Assembly: GCA_025458865.1 (NCBI GenBank)
Contig: JALORP010000023.1
Coordinates: 1 to 39,539 of the forward strand
Source: Steroidobacteraceae bacterium
GTDB taxonomy: Bacteria; Pseudomonadota; Gammaproteobacteria; Steroidobacterales; Steroidobacteraceae
Length of the DNA stretch: 39,539 nucleotides
Direction: 5' to 3'
Of the stretch, positions 24,431 to 32,777 are shown piece after piece. Each line of letters starts with the position of its first letter. Position 1 is the stretch's first letter. Both the position numbers and the translations under genes were made by a program. The notes below the pieces were generated by a model that saw nothing but the letters and a program-made list of their open reading frames with translations, was not told the DNA's origin and made no database searches.

Positions 24431-24448
24431 GACCTTACATATAAGGTC
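24431..24448. promoter_or_regulatory. 18-bp palindrome upstream of aerR
   Basis: GACCTTACATATAAGGTC has perfect 7-base arms around CATA, 103 bases before the aerR ATG. Its ACCTT/AAGGT arms resemble operators of MerR-type regulators in form, but spacing is short and I do not recognise the binding protein. It is the only clear dyad in the aerR-proximal half of the intergenic region, apart from a small CGCGT-GAAA-ACGCG hairpin at 24510-24523. Confidence 0.45.
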
Positions 24449-24551
24449 AGGGCCGACCGGCGGCGCTGCGCGCTGGTCGTTGGGGAGCGAATGTTGAGGG
24501 GTGCATATACGCGTGAAAACGCGACCACCACCGCGCCCGGGGGGAGAAAGA

Positions 24552-25457
24552 ATGAATGATGGTCGGGACTTTCCAGATGGTTTGGAGGACTCGCCGCAGG
24601 GCGAACTCGCCTGCAACTTCGATCCGCTCATGCAGGGCGTACGTGGCGATCAGCCCGTGCGTTCCGGGCCCGAGGCCACGCTCGCCGGCCTCGCGCGTCT
24701 TATCGAGGCCGAGATCGTGCCGCGGCTGATGCTTGCGCACCGCACGCCCGAACCGAGGGGGGCCGCCATCGAGGACCTCAGTCGCGTCACGCCGGCCGGC
24801 CACGACGTCGCCGAGTTCACGCGGCTGCTGGTCGAGCAGGATGCCAGCACGCTGTCCGACTACCTCGACTCGCTGAGAGCTCGCGGCATGGCCCGCGAGA
24901 CGGTGCTGCTGCAGCTCTTGGCGCCGGCGGCGCGCCATCTCGGGGAGCTGTGGGAGGAAGACCTGACCGATTTCACTCAGGTGACCGTCGGGCTCGGCCG
25001 GCTCCAGCAGCTGCTGTGGCACCTGGCCGCGCCTAACGAAGGGTCGGGCGCCCATGCCGATCCGCGCCGCCGGGCGCTCCTGACGGTGGCGCCGGGAGAG
25101 CAGCACACGCTCGGGCTGTTCATGGTGCGGGACTTCTTCAGGCGGGCCGGCTGGGCGGTGCCCGGCGGCACTCCGCACACGGTTGACGAGATCGCCGCGC
25201 TGGTGCGCGGCGAGTGGTTCGCAGTGGTGGGACTGTCGCTCGCCTGCGAACGGCACATCGGCGCGCTGCGCGACACCATTCGCGCAATACGGCGCGCTTC
25301 GCGCAACTGCGAGATCGGCGTACTGGTGGGCGGGCCGATGCTGCTCGCGCGGCCCGAGCTTGCGCTGGAAATCGGTGCAGACGGAACTGCGGAGGACGGG
25401 CGCAGCGCCGCGGAGGAGGCGGCGCAACGCTTCGTTCCCGGACAGAGGGAAAATTGA
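24552..25457 (+). CDS. aerR: AerR/PpaA, B12-binding photoreceptor-type antirepressor
   Basis: A 301-residue regulator of the AerR/PpaA family. The four-helix region LAPAARHLGELWEEDLTDFT (about 123-142) is followed by a Rossmann-like cobalamin domain with GEQHTLG, where His185 is the predicted lower ligand to cobalamin (the family motif is E/D-x-H-x-x-G). It ends with the usual GADGTAEDG segment. In Rhodobacter, AerR with light-altered adenosylcobalamin modifies CrtJ/PpsR binding. The ATG at 24552 was chosen (GGGGAG a few bases before); an in-frame GTG at 24501 would add 17 unconserved residues. ppsR begins in the stop codon. Confidence 0.93.
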   Translation: MNDGRDFPDGLEDSPQGELACNFDPLMQGVRGDQPVRSGPEATLAGLARLIEAEIVPRLMLAHRTPEPRGAAIEDLSRVTPAGHDVAEFTRLLVEQDASTLSDYLDSLRARGMARETVLLQLLAPAARHLGELWEEDLTDFTQVTVGLGRLQQLLWHLAAPNEGSGAHADPRRRALLTVAPGEQHTLGLFMVRDFFRRAGWAVPGGTPHTVDEIAALVRGEWFAVVGLSLACERHIGALRDTIRAIRRASRNCEIGVLVGGPMLLARPELALEIGADGTAEDGRSAAEEAAQRFVPGQREN

Positions 25458-26941
25458 ACACGCGCTTCGATTCTGACGAGTTCGGGGACCGGGAGCTGCC
25501 GGGGCGATCAGACGAAGGATCGAAGCGACACTTCAACCATCCGCGGGTATCCCTCGCCGACATCGATCCGGACGCGGCGGCGCGCGCCATCGAGAGCGCC
25601 AGCGATGTTGCGCTCGTGCTGGATGACCAGGGAATTGTCCGCGACATGGCCTTCGGGAGCGACGACCTCTCCCGCGAGGGCTTCACGGACTGGCTCGGCA
25701 AGCCCTGGGGCGAGACCGTCACCGTCGAGAGCCGGCCGAAGATCGCGGCGCTCCTCCAGAACGCCGCGAACGACGCGGCGCCGCGCCGGCGGCAGGTCAA
25801 CCATCCCTCTCCTCGAGGCGCGGACATCCCGATCCTGTACTCCGCGGTCCCGCTCGGGCGGGGCGGGCGGATCGTCGCCGTCGGGCGCGACCTCAGGCAG
25901 GTCGCCGTCCTGCAGCAGCGCCTGATCGAGGCGCAGCAGTCCATGGAGCGCGACTACTGGCGGCTCAGGCTCGCCGAAACGCGCTATCGCGTGCTTTTCC
26001 AGATGTCCGGCGAGGCGATCCTGATCCTCGACGCGGGCAGCCGGAAGGTTCTGGAGGTCAACCCGGCCGCCTGCGAGCTTCTGGGCGAGGCGGCGAATCG
26101 GCTCGCCGGCCGGAGTTTTCCGGTGGGCGCAGACGCCGACGGAACCCGCAGCCTGCAGGCGATGCTGGATACGCTCGTCTCGACGGGACGGACTGACGAC
26201 GTCCGCGTGCGCCTCGCGGGCGACGGCCGGTCGCTCGCGGTCTCCGCGTCCATCTTCCGCCAGGACGACGCGGCCCAGGTCGTGGTCCGGATGACGAGCC
26301 ACGGCGTCGAGCCGGCGGAAGGCACTCGTGCCTTGCGTTCGCGCACCCTCGAATTCGTGGCACGCTCTCCCGACGCGCTGGTGATCACCGACAAGGAAGG
26401 CCGAATCCTGTCGGCCAACCGCGCCTTCCTCGACATGGCGCAGGTCGCCGCCGAGGAAATGACCCGCGGCGAGCCCCTGGAGCGCTGGCTCGGCCGGCCC
26501 GGCGTGGACGTCCACGTCCTCTCCGCCAGTCTCCGCCGGCACGGTTCGGTGCGCCTGTTCTCGACGACGCTGCGCGGCGAATTTGGCACGGTCGCCGACG
26601 TCGAGGTGTCCGCGGTCGATGTTCCGGAAGGCGAGACCCCCTGCATGGGCTTCGTCATCCGAAACGTCGGTCGCCGGCTGGCGGGCGAGCGGCGCCCCAT
26701 CCCGGAGCTGCCGAACTCGGTTGAACAGCTGACCGAGCTGGTCGGACGGGTGTCGCTCAAGGACCTCGTGCGCGAGGCCACCGACGTCATCGAGCGGCTG
26801 TGCATCGAGGCGGCGCTCGAAGTCACGAACGACAACCGCGCCTCGGCCGCCGAAATGCTCGGGCTGAGCCGGCAGAGCCTCTACACCAAGCTGAGGCGTT
26901 ACGGCCTCGGCGAAGGCGGCGCGCCTGAATCGGGCCGCTGA
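25454..26941 (+). CDS. ppsR: PpsR/CrtJ, PAS-domain repressor of photosystem genes
   Basis: A 495-residue transcription factor. It has an N-terminal PAS (about 44-150), a Q-rich helical linker (148-175), two further PAS domains (about 176-285 and 298-405) and a Fis-type helix-turn-helix (about 462-484, RASAAEMLGLSRQSLYTKLRR). Cysteines are Cys207, Cys397 and Cys450; Cys450 in IERLCIEAAL just ahead of the HTH matches the redox-sensitive position of CrtJ/PpsR. The start is taken as TTG 25454 (TTGA overlap with aerR, AGAGGGA upstream), as no ATG or GTG lies before the conserved region. It should repress bch/puf genes under oxygen. Confidence 0.92.
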   Translation: MNTRFDSDEFGDRELPGRSDEGSKRHFNHPRVSLADIDPDAAARAIESASDVALVLDDQGIVRDMAFGSDDLSREGFTDWLGKPWGETVTVESRPKIAALLQNAANDAAPRRRQVNHPSPRGADIPILYSAVPLGRGGRIVAVGRDLRQVAVLQQRLIEAQQSMERDYWRLRLAETRYRVLFQMSGEAILILDAGSRKVLEVNPAACELLGEAANRLAGRSFPVGADADGTRSLQAMLDTLVSTGRTDDVRVRLAGDGRSLAVSASIFRQDDAAQVVVRMTSHGVEPAEGTRALRSRTLEFVARSPDALVITDKEGRILSANRAFLDMAQVAAEEMTRGEPLERWLGRPGVDVHVLSASLRRHGSVRLFSTTLRGEFGTVADVEVSAVDVPEGETPCMGFVIRNVGRRLAGERRPIPELPNSVEQLTELVGRVSLKDLVREATDVIERLCIEAALEVTNDNRASAAEMLGLSRQSLYTKLRRYGLGEGGAPESGR

Positions 26942-26963
26942 AAGCCCGGGCGGCGGTCGGCGG

Positions 26964-27878
26964 ATGTCACGCACGGGCACCCTGGCACTCGGCGCGACGC
27001 GGCCCGCGCTTCCGGCCGTGCTCGAGCTGCTCAAACCCATCACCTGGTTCCCGCCCATGTGGGCGTTCACCTGCGGTGTCGTCTCGTCGGGTGTCGCGGT
27101 GGGTGGGCGCTGGTGGCTCGTGGTGGCAGGCATCCTGCTCGCCGGGCCGCTGGTCTGCGGCACCAGCCAGGCGGTCAACGACTGGTTCGACCGGCACGTG
27201 GACGCGATCAACGAGCCGCGACGGCCGATTCCCTCCGGACGCATTCCCGGACGATGGGGTCTTTACATCGCCGTGGCGTGGACGGGACTGTCGCTGCTGG
27301 TGGCCGCCATGCTCGGCCGCTGGGTCTTCTGGGCGGCGGTCGTGGGCCTCGCGCTCGCCTGGGCCTACAGCGCGCCCCCGCTGCGCCTGAAGCGAAACGG
27401 CTGGTGGGGAAACCTTGCGGTGGGCATTTCCTACGAGGGCCTTGCCTGGATCACGGGCGCGGCGGTCATGCTGCTCGGCGCCATGCCGCCCACGCACGTG
27501 CTGCTGCTGGCGCTGCTCTACAGCCTCGGTGCGCACGGCATCATGACGCTGAACGACTTCAAGTCCATCGAGGGCGACCTGCGGATGGGCATCGGCTCGC
27601 TGCCGGCCCGCCTCGGCGTGGACAGGGCGGCGCGCGTATGCTGTGTGGTGATGCTGCTGCCCCAGGTGGCGGTGGTGGCGCTGCTGTTCGGCTGGGAGCG
27701 GCCCGTGCACGCGGCCGCGGTTGCCGCGCTGGTGGCCGTTCAGGCGCTCATGATGATCCGCTTCCTCGGCGCACCGGTCGAGCGCGCGCTGTGGCTGAGC
27801 GGCCTTGGCGTGACGGTCTACGTCAGCGGCATGATGGTCAGCGCCTTCGCCGTGCGTGCGCTGGCGGGAGGGGGCTGA
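26964..27878 (+). CDS. bchG: BchG, bacteriochlorophyll a synthase
   Basis: A 304-residue UbiA-family prenyltransferase with eight or nine membrane helices that attaches the geranylgeranyl or phytyl tail to bacteriochlorophyllide. The first Asp-rich motif, NDWFDRHVDAINEP (72-85), and PRRPIPSG bind the prenyl diphosphate; the second, MTLNDFKSIEGD, is near residue 193. LKPITWFPPMWAF at the start is typical of BchG. It lies 22 bases after ppsR with only a weak GGCGG ribosome site. Confidence 0.97.
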   Translation: MSRTGTLALGATRPALPAVLELLKPITWFPPMWAFTCGVVSSGVAVGGRWWLVVAGILLAGPLVCGTSQAVNDWFDRHVDAINEPRRPIPSGRIPGRWGLYIAVAWTGLSLLVAAMLGRWVFWAAVVGLALAWAYSAPPLRLKRNGWWGNLAVGISYEGLAWITGAAVMLLGAMPPTHVLLLALLYSLGAHGIMTLNDFKSIEGDLRMGIGSLPARLGVDRAARVCCVVMLLPQVAVVALLFGWERPVHAAAVAALVAVQALMMIRFLGAPVERALWLSGLGVTVYVSGMMVSAFAVRALAGGG

Positions 27879-27879
27879 G

Positions 27880-29223
27880 GTGTCCTCCCTGGGCTGGCTC
27901 GGCATCCTCCGGCTCGGGCTCGTGCAGAGCTCCCTTGGCGCCATCGTCGTTCTCACGACCTCCACGCTCAACCGCGTCATGGTCGTCGAACTGGCGCTGC
28001 CGGCGCTCGTGCCGGGCGTTCTGGTCGCGCTGCACCACGCGCTCCAGATGCTCCGGCCGCGCTTCGGCTACGGCTCTGACGTCGGCGGGCGCCGCACGCC
28101 CTGGATCGTGGGTGGCATGGCCACGCTGGCGCTCGGCGGCTTCCTGGCGGCGCTGGCGACGGCCTGGGCCGCGACCAGCCCGGGTCCGGGACTCGCGCTC
28201 GCGACGCTGGCCTTCGCGATGATCGGCATCGGCGTCGGTGCGGCGGGCACATCGCTGCTCGTGCTGCTTGCCAAGCAGGTGACCCCGGAGCGGCGCGCGC
28301 CGGCGGCCACGATTGTGTGGGTGATGATGATCGCGGGTTTCGTGGTCACGGCCGGCCTGGCAGGACATTTCCTCGATCCTTACTCGCCCGGGCGGCTCGT
28401 GATGGTCACTGGAACCGTTGCGTGCATCGCCTTCGCGATCTCGCTGGTCGCGGTGTGGGGCGTGGAGCGTGATCTCGAGGCCGGTACTGGGAACGGCGCC
28501 GGGCACGCGGCCCGCCTGCCGTTCCGCGAGGCGCTCGCGCAAGTGTGGTCGGAAGCCGAGGCACGGCGCTTCACGATCTTCGTCTTCGTCTCGATGCTCG
28601 CCTACAGCGCCCAGGACCTGATCCTGGAGCCGTTCGCGGGCCTCGTCTTCGGCCTCACGCCGGGCGAGTCCACCACGCTTTCCGCCATCCAGAACTCCGG
28701 CGTGCTGCTCGGCATGGTGCTTGTCGGCGTCACCGCCGGCTGGCGGCGCGACCGCCGCGCAGGGTCGCTGCGCGCCTGGACCATCGGCGGTTGCGTCGCC
28801 TCGGGCGTCGCGCTGCTTGCCCTCGCCGCCGCCGGTTACGTGGGGCCCGCCTGGCCGCTGCGCCCGTCCGTCTTCCTGCTGGGCGTCGCCAACGGCGCGT
28901 TCTCGGTCGCGGCGATCGGTTCGATGATGGCCCTGGTCGGCGCCGGACGCGCCTCGCGCGAGGGCGTGAGGATGGGACTGTGGGGCGCATCGCAGGCGAT
29001 CGCCTTCGCCGCGGGTGGCGTCATCGGCACGGCCGCCGTGGACCTGATGCGCCTGCTGCTCGGCTCGCCGCTGGCGGCCTATGCGTTCGTCTTCGCGCTC
29101 GAGGGCCTTGCCTTCTTCTGGGCGGCACGGCTGGCCACGCGGGTCGGCGCGATGGAAATGCGCGAGGGCGCCCCACAGCTGTTGCCGCCGCCGAGACTTG
29201 CGGCCGAATCTTCGACGAGGTGA
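27880..29223 (+). CDS. PucC-family membrane protein (Bch2/Orf428 type)
   Basis: A 447-residue, about 12-helix BCH2/PucC-family protein of the major facilitator fold. In many clusters it stands between bchG and bchP and is called bch2 or orf428. It shares TSTLNRVMVVELALPAL and SAQDLILEPFAGLVFG with LhaA (14110-15540) but is a separate branch. The role is thought to be pigment handling or antenna assembly; its substrate is unknown. GTG 27880 is chosen because GGAGGGGGCTGA stands directly ahead and it starts one base after the bchG stop; another GTG eight codons earlier is possible. Confidence 0.9.
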   Translation: MSSLGWLGILRLGLVQSSLGAIVVLTTSTLNRVMVVELALPALVPGVLVALHHALQMLRPRFGYGSDVGGRRTPWIVGGMATLALGGFLAALATAWAATSPGPGLALATLAFAMIGIGVGAAGTSLLVLLAKQVTPERRAPAATIVWVMMIAGFVVTAGLAGHFLDPYSPGRLVMVTGTVACIAFAISLVAVWGVERDLEAGTGNGAGHAARLPFREALAQVWSEAEARRFTIFVFVSMLAYSAQDLILEPFAGLVFGLTPGESTTLSAIQNSGVLLGMVLVGVTAGWRRDRRAGSLRAWTIGGCVASGVALLALAAAGYVGPAWPLRPSVFLLGVANGAFSVAAIGSMMALVGAGRASREGVRMGLWGASQAIAFAAGGVIGTAAVDLMRLLLGSPLAAYAFVFALEGLAFFWAARLATRVGAMEMREGAPQLLPPPRLAAESSTR

Positions 29224-29227
29224 TGTC

Positions 29228-30427
29228 ATGAGCCAGGCAGGGATGTACGACGCGGTGGTGGTGGGTGGCGGGCCGGCGGGCGCGACCGCCGCGACCGATC
29301 TCGCGAGGCGCGGCCGCTCGGTCCTGATGCTCGACCGGGCCGGTCGGATCAAGCCCTGCGGGGGCGCGATACCGCCGCAGCTCATCCGCGAGTTCGAGAT
29401 CCCCGACTCGCTGCTGGTGGCGAAGGTGACCGGGGCCCGCATGGTGGCGCCGAGCGCCCGGTGCGTGGACATGCCGATCGAGGGCGGCTTCGTCGGCATG
29501 GTCGACCGCGATGTGTTCGACGAGTGGCTGCGCCGGCGCGCGGTGCAGGCCGGCGCGGAGCGCCGCGACGGGACCTTCCTGGGCTCGACCCGCGACAGCG
29601 ACGGCAGCGTCACCGTGGAGTACCGCGAGGCGGGGGAGCGCGGCGACGCGGCCGTCCGCAGTGTCCGCGCCCGCGCGCTCGTCGGTGCGGACGGCGCGCG
29701 CTCGGCCGTCGCGCGGCAGTCGGTGCCGGGCGCGGACGAGGTGCCCTACGTGGCGGCCTACCACGAGATCGTGCGCTCGCCACGCGACGGCGCGGGTGAC
29801 TTCGACGCGCGGCGCTGCGATGTCTTCTACCAGGGCGATCTCTCTCCCGACTTCTACGCCTGGATCTTCCCGCATGGCGAGACCACCAGCATCGGCGTCG
29901 GCAGCGCCCAGAAAGGCTTCTCGCTGCGCGGAGCGGTGCAGCGCCTGCGGGCCAGCACCGGCCTCGACCAGGTCGAGACGGTGCGTCGCGAGGGCGCGCC
30001 GATTCCGATGCACCCGCTGCGCCGCTGGGACGACGGCCGCAACGTGGTACTCTCCGGAGACGCCGCGGGCGTGGTCGCGCCGGCCTCGGGGGAGGGCATC
30101 TACTACGCGATGACCGGGGGACGGCTCGCGGCCGGCGCGGCGGACGAGTTCCTCGGCACCGGCGACGCGCGGGCGCTCGCGCAGGCGCGCAAGCGCTTCA
30201 TGAAGGCGCACGGCCGGGTGTTCTGGGTGCTCGGGATCATGCAGCGGTTCTGGTACTCGTCGGATCCGCGCCGGGAGCGGTTCGTGAGCCTGTGCCGCGA
30301 TCCGGACATCCAGCACCTGACCTGGCAGGCCTACATGAACAAGAAGCTGGTCCGCGCGCGGCCGCTCGCGCACCTGCGCATCGCGGCCAAGGACGTCGCG
30401 CACCTGCTCGGGCTGGCGCGCGTGTGA
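29228..30427 (+). CDS. bchP: BchP, geranylgeranyl reductase
   Basis: A 399-residue flavoprotein that reduces three double bonds of the geranylgeranyl tail to phytyl. The FAD fold is seen in DAVVVGGGPAGATAATDLAR (8-27), the KPCGGAIPPQL motif follows, and VVLSGDAAGVVAPASGEGI is the second FAD motif (about 275-293). The ATG at 29228 is five bases past the previous stop with a GAGGTGATG ribosome site inside it. The end overlaps the next small gene by four bases. Confidence 0.96.
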   Translation: MSQAGMYDAVVVGGGPAGATAATDLARRGRSVLMLDRAGRIKPCGGAIPPQLIREFEIPDSLLVAKVTGARMVAPSARCVDMPIEGGFVGMVDRDVFDEWLRRRAVQAGAERRDGTFLGSTRDSDGSVTVEYREAGERGDAAVRSVRARALVGADGARSAVARQSVPGADEVPYVAAYHEIVRSPRDGAGDFDARRCDVFYQGDLSPDFYAWIFPHGETTSIGVGSAQKGFSLRGAVQRLRASTGLDQVETVRREGAPIPMHPLRRWDDGRNVVLSGDAAGVVAPASGEGIYYAMTGGRLAAGAADEFLGTGDARALAQARKRFMKAHGRVFWVLGIMQRFWYSSDPRRERFVSLCRDPDIQHLTWQAYMNKKLVRARPLAHLRIAAKDVAHLLGLARV

Positions 30428-30711
30428 CCATCGACGCGGGCGTCGTCGACCTCATCCTGCTGCTGGTGGGCCTCGAAGTGCTGGCATTGCTCGCGTGGCG
30501 AGCGTTGCGCGGCGGCGGACTAGCGCCGCCGGATTTCCTGTTCAACCTGCTGGCTGGAGCCGCACTGATGCTGGCCCTGCGCGCCGCCCTGTCCGGCGCC
30601 GGCTCGGCGTGGATCGGCGCGGCGCTTGCGCTCGCGCTCGTCATGCACGCTGCGGACCTCTGGCGGCGCTGGCAATCGTCCGCGGACACCCGCAGCGTCG
30701 GCAAACGATGA
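30424..30711 (+). CDS. Small membrane protein of unknown function
   Basis: A 95-residue protein with three hydrophobic segments (about 5-22, 35-52 and 58-74) and a short charged tail. The GTG start at 30424 overlaps the bchP stop (GTGA) and its own stop overlaps the next ATG, so it is translationally coupled on both sides and probably belongs to the aerR-bchP operon. I do not recognise the family. The position after bchP, taken by idi in Rhodobacter, does not imply the same function: it has no isomerase motifs. Confidence 0.7.
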   Translation: MTIDAGVVDLILLLVGLEVLALLAWRALRGGGLAPPDFLFNLLAGAALMLALRAALSGAGSAWIGAALALALVMHAADLWRRWQSSADTRSVGKR

Positions 30712-31832
30712 GGACGCCGGCCGGCGTCACCGCGGCCGCGGCCGCCGGGCTTCTCCTGGCCTCGGGCGCCGCCGCGGATCCGGGCGGCATGCGCCGGGCG
30801 TCCGCAAGCCTCGACGAGGAATCGGCGGGCCGGCTCGCCGCGCTCGCGCTCGCCTGCCTCCACCGCGAGTACCCCAACAGGATTTCGCACGTCCTGCAGG
30901 GTGATGCCGACGTCCGCCCGCCGAGGGAACTGTCGCCGGCCTTCTACGGCTGCTACGACTGGCATTCCTCGGTACACGGGCACTGGATGCTCGCCCGGCT
31001 CGCGCGGCTCTACCCCGGGGCATCCTGGACCGTGGCGGCGCGGGCGGCGCTGGCGCGAAGCCTCACCCGCGCAAACCTTGATGCCGAGGTGTCCTATCTC
31101 GACGCGCCGGGGCGCACCGCTTTCGAGCGGCCCTATGGCCTGGCGTGGCTGCTCGCGCTGGCGGGGGAACTTCGGGCCTGGGATGACGACGACGCCCGGG
31201 GCTGGGCCGCCGCCATCGAGCCGCTCGAATCCGCCGCCGCGGCGCGTCTCGCAGCCTGGCTGCCGAAGCTGCTGTATCCCGTCCGCTCCGGGGAGCACTC
31301 TCAGACGGCGTTCGCGCTCGGCCTCGCCCGCGACTGGGCGTTGACCGCCCGGCACGAGGCGATGCGCGCGCTGGTCGACGCCAAGGCGCTGCAGTTCTAC
31401 CTCGCCGACCGGGCGTGTCCGATCGCGTATGAACCGTCCGGCGAGGATTTCCTGTCGCCCTGTCTGGCCGAGGCCGACCTCATGCGGCGCGTGCTGCCGC
31501 GCGCCGAGTTCAGCGACTGGCTCGCTGCCTTCCTTCCCGGGATTTCCCTGGACGGCTCGGCCGGCTGGCTGCTGCCGGCCGAGGTGAGCGACCGCACCGA
31601 CCCGAAGCTCGCGCATCTGGACGGGCTGAACCTGAGCCGCGCCTGGATGCTCGAGGGCATCGCGGCCGGTCTCGCGGACGGGGATCCCCGCCGGCCGGGA
31701 CTGCTGGAAGCCGCCGATGCCCACGCGCTTGCGGCCGTGCCAGCCGTCACGGGCGAGCACTACGAGGGTGGACACTGGCTGGGGAGCTTCGCGGTCTACC
31801 TGCTGACGGAGGCAGGGCGCTCACCGCGCTGA
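30708..31832 (+). CDS. DUF2891 family protein, secreted
   Basis: A 374-residue protein with an N-terminal signal peptide (cleavage likely after about residue 23, SGAAA-DPG). FYGCYDWHSSVHGHWMLARL (about 82-101) is the signature of DUF2891, an alpha/alpha-barrel-like family with no assigned reaction; RPYGLAWLLALAGEL and the final GGHWLGSFAVYLLT also match. The start overlaps the preceding stop (ATGA). No catalytic role is established. Its coupling to the phototrophy operon is notable, but it may simply be the first gene of the neighbouring region. Confidence 0.85.
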   Translation: MRTPAGVTAAAAAGLLLASGAAADPGGMRRASASLDEESAGRLAALALACLHREYPNRISHVLQGDADVRPPRELSPAFYGCYDWHSSVHGHWMLARLARLYPGASWTVAARAALARSLTRANLDAEVSYLDAPGRTAFERPYGLAWLLALAGELRAWDDDDARGWAAAIEPLESAAAARLAAWLPKLLYPVRSGEHSQTAFALGLARDWALTARHEAMRALVDAKALQFYLADRACPIAYEPSGEDFLSPCLAEADLMRRVLPRAEFSDWLAAFLPGISLDGSAGWLLPAEVSDRTDPKLAHLDGLNLSRAWMLEGIAAGLADGDPRRPGLLEAADAHALAAVPAVTGEHYEGGHWLGSFAVYLLTEAGRSPR

Positions 31833-31983
31833 CGGCCGCGGTGGCGGCGGCCGCGCCGGGCCGCGCACCGTGTAAAGTCACGATGGCCGGGACACCGCCG
31901 CATGCGCCACGCTTCCGGACACGATGCGCGGGGGTTTCTTTTTTGCGGCCGCGGTGGCCGTCCCGACCGCGCGGAGCATGGCC

Positions 31984-32409
31984 ATGATCCACGCGAGATC
32001 AGCAACCCTCGTCCTGGCGGCCGGCCTGGCCGGTGCCTGGCTTCTGGGCGCCACGGCCTTCGCCGCGGACCCGCCGAAGGCCTACCTGCCCGGCCTCACC
32101 GCGCCGGATGAGGCGCCGCAAGGCTGCGTTTCCTGCCACAAGGGCAGCCGGAACCTGAAGGTGATGCTCGACGCGCTCGACCATCGCGACATGGGCGACA
32201 AGATCAAGGTCGTGCCGGACGACTGCAAATCCTGCCACGAGGACGACGACGAACTCGAGGCGCTCGGTCCCGTGTCCCACAGCATGCATTACGCGCGCGG
32301 CAGCAAGAGCGACTTCGTGGTCAAGCACGGCGGCAGCTGCCTGAACTGCCATGCGCTGTCCACGGGCACGGGCGAAGTAACGACCAAGAGCGGACCGACG
32401 AACTGGTGA
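31984..32409 (+). CDS. Trihaem c-type cytochrome, periplasmic
   Basis: A 141-residue protein with a signal peptide (about 1-27, cut near AFA-AD) and three CXXCH sites at 48-52, 81-85 and 119-123. Extra histidines (His67, His99, His102, His115) could supply distal ligands for bis-His haems, as in small multihaem class III and NapB-like cytochromes. The start is placed at ATG 31984, which has GGAG seven bases upstream; an ATG two codons earlier is too close to that site. The 151 bases before it hold a GC-rich GCGGCC/GGCCGC inverted repeat (31847-31864) and no clear promoter. The electron partner is unknown; the PufC-RC complex and the molybdoenzyme at 32778-34973 are both conceivable. Confidence 0.85.
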   Translation: MIHARSATLVLAAGLAGAWLLGATAFAADPPKAYLPGLTAPDEAPQGCVSCHKGSRNLKVMLDALDHRDMGDKIKVVPDDCKSCHEDDDELEALGPVSHSMHYARGSKSDFVVKHGGSCLNCHALSTGTGEVTTKSGPTNW

Positions 32410-32488
32410 TCGGGTCGCTGCAGACGGCGGCCAGCGCCGCCGGAGGGTGGGTCATCTCCTGAGCCAGGCCGCCGTGCAAAGTGCCTCC

Positions 32489-32767
32489 ATGGCACAGATA
32501 GCACCGGTCCGACTCACCACCCTCGCCGACCTCTCGCGGCACGGCTACGGCCTGTCCTGCTACTGCCCGCGCTGCCGCCGCTGGGCCGAGCTCGACCTGC
32601 CGCTGCTGGCGCGCACGGATCTCGCGCAGCGGAGCGTGACGGATTTCCGTCCGCGCTGCCGCCACTGCGGGACGCCGGGCGAGAAGCAGCTGCGGCCGCC
32701 GAAGCGCTGGGAGGGGCCGCGCGCGCGGGCGACCTACGCGCACTACGCCGCGCGCGCCGACGCGTAG
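32489..32767 (+). CDS. Small zinc-ribbon protein of unknown function
   Basis: A 92-residue protein with two knuckles, CYCPRC (about 24-29) and CRHC (about 57-60), spaced as in a treble-clef or zinc-ribbon metal site, within an Arg-rich, basic chain. No enzyme domain is visible. The start is uncertain: ATG 32489 lacks a clear ribosome site, while an in-frame GTG at 32447 has GGAGG too close. It ends 10 bases from the end of the molybdoenzyme gene, tail to tail. Confidence 0.6.
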   Translation: MAQIAPVRLTTLADLSRHGYGLSCYCPRCRRWAELDLPLLARTDLAQRSVTDFRPRCRHCGTPGEKQLRPPKRWEGPRARATYAHYAARADA

Positions 32768-32777
32768 TATCGCCGGC

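Noticed and set aside
24492..24509. Additional PpsR box TGT-N12-ATA before aerR
   Set aside because: The second half mismatches the consensus and there is no symmetry around it; this is likely chance.
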